From: Sthenelais limicola
Taxonomy: Eukaryota; Annelida; Polychaeta; Phyllodocida; Sigalionidae
Length of the DNA: 64,000 bases
Assembly: GCA_942159475.1 (NCBI GenBank)
Contig: OW804094.1
Location: forward strand, 9,865,555-9,929,554
Direction of reading: 5' to 3'
Position numbers and translations under genes: made by a program. Below the pieces are notes generated by a model. It did not search any database. It was not told the origin of the DNA and saw only the letters and a list, made by a program, of their open reading frames with translations. Shown here piece after piece: positions 11,061 to 22,924 of the stretch (positions within the stretch are counted from its first letter, which is position 1; every line of letters starts with the position of its first letter).

Positions 11061-11561
11061 AACATACATGGCCAAACTTAAAAAAATACCTGAAACAAAC
11101 CAACGACTGGATTGCAAATTAATTGACTCTGTATAGAAAATGTTCATAATGAAATGAAAATTGTCCTTTGAGAGGGAAATTCTCCCCGGTGTGATTCCAA
11201 GTTGCAATTAGCAGGAATATTATTCCTTTTTATTTTTTTGAAGCGGTAAACTTGTATATTTGGCTGCCAGGCTATAAATTTTACAATTTCGGGCAAAAAA
11301 AAATGCATAAGAAAATACTATTCTCGTGAGGAGAAGACAAGATAATGTTAAAGAATTGCTTAAAGTAAATCGATCTGCTTTATAATGTATACTTGATAAT
11401 TAATGAGGTGAAAAATTAAATATAAACGAAAATTAGAGTTTTATATAAAGAGAATAAGAGTATATTTCTGTAACTGTTTTTGGTTGACATGAAATTTGTC
11501 AATAAAAGTTTTTTAAAAAAAACAATTCTTCATTGAAGAAGAAGAAGGAAGAGAAGAGGAA

Positions 11562-12080
11562 GAGGTATAATAACAAATCTCCATTGAAGGAGAGGAGGAG
11601 GAGGAGGAGAAGCAGGAGGCAAGGGACAAGAGGTATAATAACAATTCTCCATTGAAGGAAAGGAGGAGAAGCAGGAGGCAAGGGACAAGAGGTATAATAA
11701 CAAATCTCCATTGAAGGAGAGGAGGAGGAGAAGCAGGAGGCAAGGGACAAGAGGTATAATAACAATTCTCCATTGAAGGAGAGGAGGAGGAGGAGGCAAG
11801 GGACAAGAGGTATAATAACAATTCTCCATTGAAGGAGAGGAGGAGAAGGAGGAGGCAAGGGACAAGAGGTATAATAACAATTCTCCATTGAAGGAGAGGA
11901 GGAGGAGAAGCAGGAGGCAAGGGACAAGAGGTATAATAACAATTCTCCATTGAAGGAGAGGAGGAGGAGGAGGCAAGGGACAAGAGGTATAATAACAATT
12001 CTCCATTGAAGGAGAGGAGGAGGATGAGGAGAAGCAGGAGGCAAGGGACAAGAGGTATAATAACAATTCTCCATTGAAAG
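11562..12080. repeat. Minisatellite, about 9 units of 55-70 bp
   Basis: Each unit has GGTATAATAACAATTCTCCA, TTGAAGGAGAGG, a variable run of GGA/GAA triplets, then GGCAAGGGACAAGA. Length differences between units come from the triplet run. Three minus-strand frames of 217-235 codons stay open throughout; their Leu/Ser/Pro-rich repetition and equal openness in all three frames argue against coding. Confidence 0.92.
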
Positions 12081-13170
12081 GAAAGAGCAGTAGTTGAAGC
12101 AGAAGAAGATGCGTTGTGGCAAACAGCTCCAGGACAAAGATAAGCTGAGGAAAGAAGAGGTTCCAAAGAAGCTCATACCCATATCTTGGGAACCCACCAC
12201 CTGCAAGCAATACCTGGACCTGGGGAGTATTTCATAAAAGAAACCTACGACCTAATCCTTAGGACATATGAATATCTCCTGAGATAACCATGTTTTATTA
12301 AGGAAACAAGAACATGTGGATACGGAAACCTCCTGGATGTCCATGAGAGACTCCTTACATGGCAGCTAGTCTGCAATAAAAATGTTAATCAATCAATTAA
12401 ACTAGAAAAAAGAATGTTGTTGATAATTAGCAACACTTGTACATAAGAATGTTCTGTGTTGATTTACAGTCTCTAAATTGTACCGTTGATTGTGGGTGAG
12501 AATAAACATTTCAGTTGTGTTGGCCTTCTGCCAGGAGAGGATGCATATTCTATGGGTTTGATTTCGATGAATGAGACGTTGAAAAGAATTGAATTCTTTT
12601 TGGTTAATCACTGACCCAATTAGTTCATTGGCCACGGCTGAGGCATGCACACCCTGCATGACCTTAGTTGGGAGAAAGGAACATGCTTATCAAGCACTGA
12701 CCACTCCACCCAGCCATACTAATTAATTCTCGCTGCTCTCAGGTAATTAGGGGGCGGGGGAAGGGAGAAGTGGGGATCACCAGCTTGGGTTTGGGCGTAT
12801 TGATGGGGGGAGGACAGGGGTTCCTCCATCTATCACGTGGACAACACATGGCCTTAGCATGATAGGAGTGAGGTCAGTCCATGTGGCCATGGAGAATCAT
12901 CTCTCGTTCAATTAGAATGGGACAGGTCAGCGAAATATTTCTGGGAACTATGTTCATAAATAAATTAAGTCAAATGCTTGGATATAAATAAAGCTTGATG
13001 TGAGGCTTCAAACACTCTTTGCTAGGCCAAGCTGACAAACTACAACTTCTCTCTGACTTCCTACTTCCAACTTCACATAATACCGAATCTTTGGGCAAAA
13101 TGCTCTTAGATTCTTACAACATTTCACTCCTATGCTCCTTTTTTAGGATTTTTATTTGTCATAAAAACAG
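12081..13170. other. Unassigned non-coding stretch
   Basis: No family member or convincing frame. An 85-codon minus frame at 12402-12659 has no recognisable motif. Confidence 0.35.
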
Positions 13171-14080
13171 ACTAGAAACATTTGAGACATTATCTTATAT
13201 TGTAAGATACATCATTATTGTAAAGTGATAGCCATATCTTTAATTAGTTTATGCCTTAATTAATCTTATCTATTGTAATCAACTGGGTATAAATATTCTG
13301 AATAAAATTAACTCAGGCCTCTTCTAACCTGCTCAGTTCTGAACTCAAAAGCATAACCCTGATTGTGCTTGCATTGATTCAATTCTCACCTGACTGCTAA
13401 CCCTATTGATTTATTGATTTATTTATTTAGCAAGACCGACATTTCTGTAATATGATAGATCTTATATCATATGTAGATTTTATATTGTACAATTTTGTGG
13501 GTTTTTTTTTATGAAATATCCCTCTTCTATTAAGAAACATTTAAGACATTATCTTACATTGTTAGATACATCATATGATAGATCTTATATTGTACATTCT
13601 TGTCTTATTTTTATGAAACATCCCCCTGGTATTAAGAAACATTGAAGACATTAATTATCTTACATTGTTAGATACATCTTATCATATCATAATGATTATA
13701 GATCGCATAGAACGGTAATTATGAAAGAGTAGTAGAGGTATTCGAATATTGTGAGTAGACAATCCTCTAATCATCATGATATATAAGATTGCAGAATGGA
13801 AAGAAAAGCACTGCATTAAAGACTGTCAATTGTTTAGCTATCATAATTGAATTGTATAAACACTGAACAAACCTGTAACACTATATCTACATATCATTGT
13901 TAGATCGGTATTATATAATTGCAAGGGCAACGCATGAAACATAACTGCAATGTCTGTTATGTGTATTTGGAAATGAAGATTGATATAAATATTTGTAATG
14001 TAATATGGCCAATAAAAATATAAAAAAAATATGATAGATCTTATATTGTACAATCTTGTCTTTTCTTTTATGAAACACAC
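13170..14080. repeat. Degenerate local repeat, about 100-bp units
   Basis: GACATTATCTTACATTGTTA recurs in near form at about 13183, 13547 and 13650, and ATGATAGATCTTATATTGTA at about 13453, 13573 and 14031, with short T-rich spacers. Likely an old tandem array. Confidence 0.6.
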
Positions 14081-14390
14081 CCCTGGTATGAGGACCAACT
14101 CATAAGCCGCCATGTTGCCTCACTCCTGCTGCATTATGGGATATGTTTACGAGACGCCATGATCACGTGACTCTTATCCTGCCCACCAGGGGGCTCTTAT
14201 CTGTGCCGCCAGGTGGATATTTACATGAGAGCGCCCCCGTGTAGCCAGTAATGGAAGCAGAGGCGAGGAATCTTGACAATCCCCCTGAGAGCTGATAGTG
14301 CCAGCAGTGGGTTTGTATTAGAGCTGTGGTGGTGGTCTTGGTGGTGGCTGGATTGTATTTGATTCTATTTTATTATTTCATTTGAGATAT

Positions 14391-14836
14391 GTTCTATGTT
14401 CCAGGAAATTGAGTCACAAATCTTCAAAACAGAATATTTTCCAGATATGTTTCTGACAGGAAGCCTTTGTCTGAATGTTTCCATCTTTCAGGTGTTTGGC
14501 GCTGGTAGTTGTATCAATACATGTACAAGATTTCAAGATTGTATATTGAAGGTATCAATTATCAATATCTGTAGTTATCCTAATAGTCAGGGCCTCTTTT
14601 CAGTATATGTAAAGGATTTAGTTGGTAGTGGGTGGATGCTATTTTTGTATTTCATTTGAAGTTCGGAAGGAATACATTTGATAGAATCAGACTTTCTCTG
14701 CAGAAATGACAGCTATTATGTTTGATCTTTTCCAGACACTTCAGACTTGTTTGGCAGTAGAGATAGCATTGATGTTTCTTCTTCCCAATACAAAAACTTA
14801 ATACCAATTTTGCGATCTGTGACTCATTTTCCTGAC
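14391..14836. mobile_element. Family B-like MITE, divergent, right end joined to another repeat
   Basis: Left end GTTCTATGTTCCAGGAAATT with GAGTCACAAATC; right end TGCGATCTGTGACTCATTTTCC stops at CCTGA and runs into a 120-bp sequence that also follows the B copy at 37108. Confidence 0.6.
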
Positions 14837-14955
14837 GATACACCTGTCTTGATACCCGATCCCACACCGGGCGATATCATGGAATTACGCCGACAAATAG
14901 CCCATTATAGCATGCTTATAATAAATAGATGCTGTCATTGAGCCTACGATATTAA
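14837..14955. repeat. Dispersed repeat joined to a family B end
   Basis: Sequence from ACACCTGTCT through CCCGATCCCACACCGGGCG and ATTACGCCGACAAAT is nearly identical to 37495-37612, with the same junction at CCTGACGAT. Confidence 0.75.
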
Positions 14956-15117
14956 ACAGATATAGATCTGTGAAATATTTCTAAATTGTGTGTTCCAATA
15001 TTTTGTGCGATATCTCGCAACTGGGGTTCGAATGGGTCACTGGGGAGAATCGTCTTTGTAATCTGTCCATTCCTAACAATTAAGGTATTGAGCTATAGAC
15101 TTACTATCCGACACGCT

Positions 15118-15242
15118 AGTACCATATTTCCTTGAAATACCACCGGGCCTTAAATAACCGCTGGGTCTTGAATTACCGCTGGGTTTTAATTTCTTGAGTG
15201 AATAAGCGCCAAGGAGGCAGTAATTCAAGGAAATATGGTACT
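15118..15242. mobile_element. Short palindromic MITE, AGTACCATATTTCC termini
   Basis: Inverted termini AGTACCATATTTCCTTGAA and their complement enclose three degenerate units of ACCGCTGGGTCTTGAATT type. Length 125 bp. Superfamily not assigned. Confidence 0.75.
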
Positions 15243-15419
15243 TGTATCTTGGCAATTATCGCCTGATCGAGTTATTGTCATTATGTGATGTGTTTCAGGA
15301 AAATGAGTCACAAATTACAAAAATGTCTTTTGAGATAATATCATACTTGAAAAGATCAGATCAAGGTGATTCCAATGATGGTAAACATTAGGACATCTAA
15401 TAAGTGTTTCTATATCTTA

Positions 15420-16066
15420 AGGTGGGATCCCACTGGATCGCTTGTATCTGTGCTCATGGCTCGCTCTTGCTGCGCTTGTTTATAGTGCGCTTGTCATTTG
15501 CTCTTCCTCCGCTAATATTTTGAGCGCAATATAAGCGCAGAGGGATTTTACTGGTGCGCTTGTTTCCTATATGATAACAATGGCAAATGAGTTTGTGCGC
15601 TCTTGGTCCGCTAGTTTAACAGGTAGAAAGAGCATTGTGTAGTTGCGCTTATATCAAACATGACAGACGGTCCTGGGTAAGACCTTAAAGTGCCTGGTCC
15701 TGGGTAAGACCTTAAAGGGCCTTTCTGTCTCTTTTCTCTGTCTCTCTCTCCCTTCTTCTCTATCTCTATTTCCTGGGTATGATCATAAACTGCCTGCCTC
15801 TCAGCTCTCCCGCCCTTGATATAACACTTTAAAGTGTTGATAAGGGCGTAAAGCCACCAATCTCACTCACTCACTCAAACATGACAGATATGAGCGCAAC
15901 GTCCTGCGCTCTCCAAAAGAAGCGCAGACAGCAGTTTTTAAGAGCGTATAGAGAGCGTAGTTACCGAATCTATTTGACCGCTCTGACTTCGCTTGTTAGG
16001 CGCTCTGGGAAAATAAAAGAGCAGATGAAGAGCGGGCCAAAAGAGCGATCCAGTGGAATCGCACCT
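15420..16066. mobile_element. PIF/Harbinger-like MITE, TTA duplication
   Basis: Termini AGGTGGGATCCCACTGGATC and (right, inverted) AGGTGCGATTCCACTGGATC with GCT following both. TTA lies on both sides (15417-15419 and 16067-16069), the 3-bp TWA signature of this superfamily. Rich in GCGCTT/AAGCGC motifs. A SINE is nested inside, leaving about 426 bp of its own. Confidence 0.82.
15668..15875 (+). mobile_element. SINE with 13-bp target duplication, nested
   Basis: Flanked by CAAACATGACAGA at 15655-15667 and 15876-15888. The head is partly duplicated (GGTCCTGGGTAAGACCTTAA occurs twice). Defines the family's 5' and 3' limits well. Confidence 0.94.
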
Positions 16067-16264
16067 TTATGTTTGATATTAATTTTTACTTTTGAAAAAA
16101 ATAAGATTGCAATATGTTTGGGTGGACAATTACTAGTAAAGTAGCTAAATATACTGTATAGGATGAGCTTAGAATTGCATGAATATATTTAATACACTGT
16201 CTTGAATTTATGTCTTTCCAACCTCTCAATGTTCCAACGGTAGGCACACATTATTCAAGCATTT

Positions 16265-16672
16265 GTGATGTGTTTCAGGAAAATGAATCATAAGTAGCAA
16301 AATTGATATTTTTCAAAGTGTTTTTCTCACAAGATCACATTATTAGAATGTTCTAATCTTTGGAGGGTTTATCACTTATAGCTATATCAATCGATGTATC
16401 AAATTTCAGGACAATCTATGTAATATATCCTTTCGTTTTAAAGGTCCTCATATGGACTACATTTAGTTACTTTACTGTTTATTGACCCCCAGAAATATTG
16501 GAAACTTTTTTTCTTCAAAAACGAAAATATCAAACTTAAAATTTAGAAATACTTATTAGATTATTAGACTGTTTACTATCATTGGAATCGGCTTGATCTC
16601 ATCTTTTCAAATATAATGGTATCTCAAAATCTATTTTTTGCCATCATGACTCATTTTCCTGAAACAGATCAC
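16265..16672 (+). mobile_element. Family B MITE, complete, ATTT duplication
   Basis: ATTT at 16261-16264 and 16673-16676. 408 bp, both termini intact. Confidence 0.93.
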
Positions 16673-17086
16673 ATTTAGAGAGAAATAAAAAGAGGTGATA
16701 TTCTGGGTGTATTATTCTGTTCCCATGCTGAGTAGGAGGTGCAATACTGGGAGTGCAACAACAGAATCTTTACTGTAATGTTGTTTTTCAAAATCCTTCT
16801 TTGCCAAGGACATGTAAGATTAATAGTGAATGGTCCTGGGTAATTCAATATCTAGTAGACACATTTTCTTGTGAATCTCATTCAATAAATATTTAATTGC
16901 TAGTTCTTCGTGTTCCATTCTCTAAATGCATTCCTGCCTTTTAGTCACCTTTTGGTGCTCATATAAAATTGTTTGATGTTGTGCAGTGCATGATATGATA
17001 ATGTAGCCCCACTCTACTGCTAATGAATGCATACTTAATGCATCAACTGCCTGCGCACAGAAGCGCTGCCCTTGCATTGCCAATAT
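16673..17086. other. Unassigned stretch
   Basis: No gene or repeat recognised. Confidence 0.35.
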
Positions 17087-17292
17087 GTGATGTGTTCCAG
17101 GAAAATAAGTCACAAGTCGCAAAATTGATATTTTTCAAAGTGTTATTTCTACCAGATTTCTTCATTGAAATGTTCTGATTCTTAACCTCTCCATAACCTT
17201 ATAGTCATATAAATCTGTGTACCAAATTTCAGGACATTATATATATCCTTGTGCTTTGAAGGCCTCCGGATGGAGTATATTTAGATACATAT
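17087..17292 (+). mobile_element. Family B MITE, 5' half only
   Basis: GTGATGTGTTCCAGGAAAAT start, consensus to GGAGTATATTTAGATAC, then lost. Confidence 0.8.
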
Positions 17293-18296
17293 CACCTTGC
17301 CCCTTCACATTCTTTACTAACCATATAGTCCATGATCCAGGGGGTTTGGTTGGTACCACTTGGGAGCACTAATGCTACCAATGATTTTTAGGTAGACACA
17401 TGTCTAGGGCTCATGAAAATGCATGATAGCAGTTTCAACACGGCAGCTTAACTCCGGTACGGCCGTTTTAGTAGCGGCAAGTAGCATAAAAATGACATCC
17501 AAGAAAAAACAACTAACAAATATTTTTTAACAACAAAACCCTTGCAAAGTCATTCAAATTTGGTATCTAGGGGGTTTCAGGGATGGGGAATTCATTTAAA
17601 CCATTATTTTTTAATCCAAGGTCAAGGTCACCTGTTATGACCTAGGTCAATGTTAAAATGGGGCTAAAATATCAAAAATACTCTAAGATGTCTTTTATAA
17701 CTTTAATTCTATGGCAATAATGAATGATCTGATAGTGGATTTACCCACCTGCATGTGTTGACTCACTCTGTGAGAAATTATGGAGCTCTGAGATAAGTAT
17801 TTAACATGACAGAGCCATTAGAATAACCTACAGGAGGCGGGCTGTATCAGGGTGCAAGTGATCATCCCTCGCCTCTTACCATGGATATTGTGGACCATCC
17901 TATTTGTATAAATTAGGTCCATTTGAAAACCCCACCATGGTGAGAAATGCCTACCCAGTATAAATAAAATAAATTTCTTTTTAGAAAATTTTATTTTGAC
18001 AAAGTTTCACAATGGTTTCTCATTTGCCAAATTGCAAAAAACATTTTCGATCGATAATTTAAATATTTATATTACATCTAGATCAATTAAACAAAAAAAA
18101 ACATTCTTTTGTTTTTTAGAATAGAGGCCCAAATGCAAAAAATCGTTAACGTATGGTACTATATATGTAACTTTTCTTTGTTAAATTCCTACAGCTGAGA
18201 AGAAACTCACTATATTCGTCATGTATGTATTGAAGTTAATGGTTAAAATTGCACATACCTTTATAGGAGATGAGACATATCACATTATTTTTTTTT
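17293..18296. other. Unassigned non-coding stretch
   Basis: No gene seen. Contains GGTCAAGGTCACCTGTTATG and a second related CCTAGGTCAATG nearby; no tandem or terminal structure. Confidence 0.35.
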
Positions 18297-18352
18297 AAAA
18301 CATTTTATTAGGCAGGTTTCACAATTGTGAAAATCTGCCTAATAAAATGTTT
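18297..18352. repeat. 56-bp hairpin with AATAAA in one arm
   Basis: AACATTTTATTAGGCAG is followed after 20 bases by CTGCCTAATAAAATGTT, with a CACAATTGTG core. Possibly two LINE 3' ends head to head, or a simple foldback. Confidence 0.75.
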
Positions 18353-18520
18353 AAAAAAAATATCCTGGTCAATATTGGAGCTACATAGAACCTGTAGGCA
18401 CAAGACTTGAAGAGCCAATGTCCTCCTATAGCCACTCGTTCCCTGAGGCCAATCATCTGGTACAGTCAGCTGTGATAGACTGAGCTGCCAACCCACCACC
18501 TGTCATTATCCACAACACTT

Positions 18521-18757
18521 GGGTCAGATTTTCAGAAAATGCACAATAGGCAGCTGTACACATCTAGTAAATTCTGCTAAATTTGGCTGCAATTTGGTCA
18601 ATACTAGGTAAATTTGAGTATATTTGGCATTGCATTGATTCTAGCCATCTGTTTGGTTAGGTTGAACTGCATTTTGAACCTCATTTTTTGATTATTTGAG
18701 GGGATTATTTGAGAGGATTGGTGAAGGTGAATTGTACATTTTCTGGCGATTTCCCCC
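18521..18757 (+). mobile_element. Family A MITE, slightly degraded right end
   Basis: GGGTCAGATTTTCAGAAAAT on the left; right end TTCTGGCGATTTCCCCC. An internal GATTATTTGAGG segment is duplicated. Confidence 0.85.
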
Positions 18758-18840
18758 TAATGTTTATTTACACTGGAGGAAATGGTGGATAATCACACTG
18801 GTGCTCTCCGGTTAAAACCTGGATTACTGAGTCTTCAGGA

Positions 18841-19070
18841 GGGTGACATTTCCAGAAAATGCACAATTCACATTAAGAAACCCTCCCAAATAACACGAAT
18901 TTAATACAAAAATGAGACTTAAAACACAATTCAACATAACCAAACACATCCCTTGAATCAATTCAATACCAAATATACTCAGATATACCCGGTATTTATT
19001 ATTTTTTAGCCTAATTTAGCAGAATTTACTAAATGTGTAGAGCTGCCAATTTACATTTTCTGGCGACCTG
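18841..19070 (-). mobile_element. Family A MITE, degraded
   Basis: Left GGGTGACATTTCCAGAAAAT, right ATTTTCTGGCGACC; the interior follows the inverse consensus. Lies between the two copies of the local duplication. Confidence 0.75.
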
Positions 19071-19165
19071 TCATTATCCCAAACTCATGTTGATTTAAAC
19101 TGGAGGAAATGGTGGATAATCACACTGGAGCTCTCCAGTTCAAACCTGGATTACTGAGTCTCAAG

Positions 19166-20084
19166 ATACCTCTCCAACCTGATGCATTGCACAATAGATT
19201 CACATACTATTCCCTAAAGTGAGGCTATATTTTAAAATTAAATGGATAACAAACTGTTTATTAACCTCGTCGTGCTACAAGGATCCGCCATATTGAATTT
19301 TGAGACCAAAGCCCTAGACAAGTAAATATATATATAAGAATTTTTATTTCTCTTTTCAGTACAGAATGTTACAGAGAAAATGGGTTTATCCTGTCAGTTG
19401 ATTGGCTAATGGTTGTCTAGTATATCCTAAAGTTTAGTGGCAATATTATATGTTTTTCTGTCTCCAAATATACTTTTAAAGAAGGGCCCTCTCTGTGTCC
19501 ATTGGAACCTGTACCCACATAATGTGAACACAGGTGGCCCAGGCCCCTCTTCCGGTCAAAATCCCATTCCGAATCTTGCCTATTGACTTCATCGACGGTA
19601 TTTATCACTCAGCAGCCATTTTGTTTTTGACCCATGAAAAATTATCCCCAAGAGTTACAAAGTGGCACCTGGGTTATTCTTGCTCGGGACATGTTATACT
19701 ACCAGAATCCACCATAAAACATCATACATCTAACGAAACATGCTTGGCCCCAAAATCCCAGTTTGGCAACTGGACTATTTTGGTAGCCATTTTGAAAAAA
19801 ATGTCGAAATTGGTGTTCCAATGATTTCATTTCTTGTTGCAAGGAAAAATATTCAAAGGTGATATGCTTGCGTAGGTGTATACCAAATTTGATACTTTTA
19901 TCAAAAATAACGGTTTTTCCCTTAAGGCACCTAACTATCAAGCTAAAAGCTAATGTTATGTATCAAGACAGGACCACACCATATATTACTTCTCTTTAAC
20001 ATCAGGACTCATATTTCATCTTCATTTTCCCCGTCACTTTCTATTATCCATATCACCTGTTCATTTATTTCTTCCATAATTTAC
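19166..20084. other. Unassigned stretch
   Basis: No convincing gene; opposing 80-96 codon frames near 19.5-19.9 kb show no motifs. Confidence 0.35.
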
Positions 20085-20171
20085 ATACAATATCTTAGAG
20101 TAGGCCATATTCTTATCAATGGCCTGGAAAGTGGAGCGATTCTATAGTGCAGCTGATGTAGATCTACAAAT
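20085..20171. repeat. Flank shared with 23125-23212
   Basis: TAGGCCATATTCTTATCAAT through CTACAAAT matches the sequence just left of the B copy at 23213, so both B copies sit at the same place in a duplicated segment. Confidence 0.7.
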
Positions 20172-20580
20172 GTGATCCGTTTCAGGAAAATGAGTCGCAA
20201 GTGGCAAAATATGGATTTTGAGATATCACCATATTTGAAAAGAAGAAATCAAGCCGATTCCGATGATAGTAAACATAAGGACATTTAATAAGTTTTTCTA
20301 TATTTTAAGTTTAATATTTTTATTTAAAAAAAAAACAAGGTTTGCAATGTTCCTGGATGGGTAATTGCCAGTAAAGTAACTAAATATACTCAATACAAAG
20401 GCCTTCAAAACGCAATGATATATTTAATACAATGTCCCAAAATGTTTACATGGATTCATATGCCTATAAGTGCTAAACCTTCTAAAATTCAAAACATTGC
20501 AATAAAGAGATCTTGTGAAAAAAACACTTTAAAAAATATCAATTTTGCGACTTGTGACTCTATTTCCTTGAATACATCAC
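20172..20580 (-). mobile_element. Family B MITE, complete, AAAT duplication
   Basis: AAAT at 20168-20171 and 20581-20584. GTGATCCG subfamily. The plus frame at 20415-20615 is the inverse interior of the element and not a gene. Confidence 0.92.
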
Positions 20581-20881
20581 AAATCAATGGAAGAAACCCA
20601 CCTCTTGCCTCTTGAATAGAAGACCATCATTCCTGCATATATATCAGAATTACAACGAAAGAGGGAATGAATTAAAACATTTAAAATGTTGAATCAGCAC
20701 ATTGTGTTTCTAAATAAAGAATCACAGAAAATAAAATGTATTTCCACAACTAGATAGAAAATACAGCATAAATCCGTTTTAATCACTGCATTAAGTCGTT
20801 GTTGCCCCAGGAGTTTCAAGGCTGTGTCTATAAACACTGTGGCTACACCAATCAAGAAAACTGCTTTACCTCATCGCATAT

Positions 20882-21289
20882 GTGATGTGTTTCAGGAAAA
20901 TGAGTCATAAGTCGCAAAAAATGGATTTTGAGATATCATCATATTTGACTAGATGAGATCAAGTCGATTCTAATGGTAGTAAACATTAAGGACATCCAAG
21001 TAGTGTTTCTATATTATAAGTTTGATATTTAATTTTTGAGAAAACAAATTATTGATATTTTTTGGTGGATAATTACTAATAAAGTACTTAAATATACACT
21101 ATAAGCTGATCTTAGAAATGAATAGATATATTTAATACATTGCCTTGGAATTTTGTACATGTATTAATATCATTAGCAGCATTAAGTATACCCTAAGAAT
21201 TAGAATATTCCAACAACTATATCTCATAAATAAAACACTTTGAATAATATCCATTTTGCGACTTATGGCTCATTTCCCTGAAACATCAC
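20882..21289 (-). mobile_element. Family B MITE, complete, ATAT duplication
   Basis: ATAT at 20878-20881 and 21290-21293. Confidence 0.92.
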
Positions 21290-21917
21290 ATATGGCGAAA
21301 TTAAGTAAATGGGGAGATTGTTTACATGGGTGGTAAAGTGACTGAATTATTTCTGTACCACGCAAACATGTTACGGGCATCTTCCCTAAAAATAATAAAA
21401 GCATTTCCACACTCTTTACTTCCACACAGCCATGCTATATGCAGGTGCTATATGCCTCTACAAACGCAAAAATAAGCAACCCATATGAACGAAAAGGTGT
21501 TAAAACCTAGAGAATGTTTATGAACTGAAACCTCCGAATCCCACTTTACTTCATTGTGAATAGTGTATAAGTAGGTCTAGGTACAGAGATAAAGGTGGTT
21601 ATATATTATATATATTAATAGGAACAAACCTACCTCCGGCCAATTATGGAATTCTGCATGCGTAAGACATATTTGAGTTGCTGACAGGATCACTTTCATC
21701 TTAATAGGGGATTTGCATGTGCCACTGCGCATGTCTGTTACAGTGCATGCTGGGATGGATTCTGTTGAACTCTGACGTACAAATATCTGGCAACATTTTT
21801 ATCAAAAATTTCAAAAATGTTTTCACCAATATCATAGCTTGGGTAAATGATCTATGTTAACCAAATGCATGATGGGAAAGATGCGGACTTGTGTAATGAA
21901 AACATGTATAACACATA

Positions 21918-22480
21918 AGATAAGATAAGAAAATCTTTTTTTTGTCAAATTGTTGAATAATACAGTAGGGAAAGGACTAAAAGGTCTACATGTCTATATG
22001 AAGTTAATTCCATTTCTGCCGACAGTTACCATTAATTTTGGAGGCCTTTATCCTATAATTGACTTAGGCTTTGGATATGAAGATGATAAAATTAGACAAA
22101 TAATGAGAATATAAGTTATATCAGATGAACCTACGACTACCAAGCGTTGAGTTTAATAACATTTGTGGGCATAGCATTGGGTCTACTTCCTTAATGCTTT
22201 ACATGTTCCAGTAAGGATAAGAGAACAAAAAAAAATACATGAATTTGTACGAAAGTATTTCGATGGCCTGCCAATTTTGTACCTATATTGGTCTGTTGGC
22301 TACATAATATTACATATAGATGAGAGAGCGAGGTACATAATTTGTACATATGCGACAGTTTTGTCAGCCTACCAATTTTATACTAAATTGGTCTATTGGC
22401 GATATAAGGTAAATACAAAATAATAATAACAATAATAGAATAATATGAGGAGAGTTGGTTTGTATAATACATAGGAGATA
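21918..22480. repeat. Dispersed repeat shared (inverted) with 45225-45660
   Basis: AGGTCTACATGTCTATATGA, ATTCCATTTCTGCCGACAGT and the stretch around 22080-22210 recur inverted at 45.2-45.7 kb. It begins next to AAGATAAGATAAG, which resembles the inverse of the LINE tail at 51.64 kb. Confidence 0.65.
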
Positions 22481-22498
22481 GTTTGACATTAACATTAG

Positions 22499-22679
22499 TG
22501 AGTGAGTGAGTGAGATTGGTGGCTTTACGCCCTTATCAACACTTTGAAAGGTTATATCAAGGGCGGGAGAGCTGAGAGGGAGGCAGTTTATGATCATACC
22601 CAGGAAATAAGAGATAGAGAAGTAGGGAGAGACAGAGAAAAGAGACAGAAAGGCACTTTAAGGTCTTACCCAGGACCAT
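22499..22679 (-). mobile_element. SINE with 12-bp target duplication
   Basis: CATTAACATTAG flanks both sides (22487-22498 and 22680-22691). On the plus strand it reads from (GTGA)n through GGGCGGGAGAGCTGAGAGGG to CTTACCCAGGAC. Confidence 0.94.
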
Positions 22680-22857
22680 CATTAACATTAGAGAATTGAT
22701 AAATATCCCATGCTGAACATGGCGGATAGATTTTATACTGTACCATTAGTCCGATAATTCCATGTTAATCAAGATTCAAAATGGCGGCTATGCAAATCCC
22801 CCTATAATATGCGTCATACTAGTGACGTGCTATCATTCTTGTACGTGTAGCTATGGT

Positions 22858-22924
22858 AACTATGATTAATTAGTATGCATCAGCATTTTTGTACCGTTTA
22901 TGCACATACCAATATTCTGATATA
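22858..22924. repeat. Duplicated segment, copy with family B
   Basis: TTAATTAGTATGCATCAGCATT…CACATACCAATATTCTG is repeated at about 23742-23803, where no B element follows. Confidence 0.75.

Larger units (their letters stand above)
15285..16210 (-). mobile_element. Family B MITE split by a Harbinger-type MITE
   Basis: Left terminus GTGATGTGTTTCAGGAAAAT; the consensus stops at 15419 and resumes at 16067 (TTTGATATTAATTTTT), then degrades near 16210 without a right terminus. Confidence 0.8.
18499..19165. repeat. Local duplication with one copy lacking family A
   Basis: CCTGTCATTATCC…GGAGGAAATGGTGGATAATC…CCTGGATTACTGAGTCT occurs at 18499-18835 and again at 19067-19165. The first copy holds a family A MITE at 18521; the second does not. 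Confidence 0.8.
21705..22806. mobile_element. Family D element, expanded by insertions
   Basis: Left terminus TAGGGGATTTGCATGTGCC, right terminus GGCTATGCAAATCCCCCTATA. Outer parts match the family D copy at 58024-58506 in inverse orientation. The middle is interrupted by a dispersed repeat (about 21918-22480) and the SINE at 22499. The right end carries AAAATGGCGGC beside the octamer. Confidence 0.75.

Noticed and set aside
11499..12210. Three minus-strand frames of 217-235 codons
   Set aside because: Same minisatellite read in three frames; no start context or domain.
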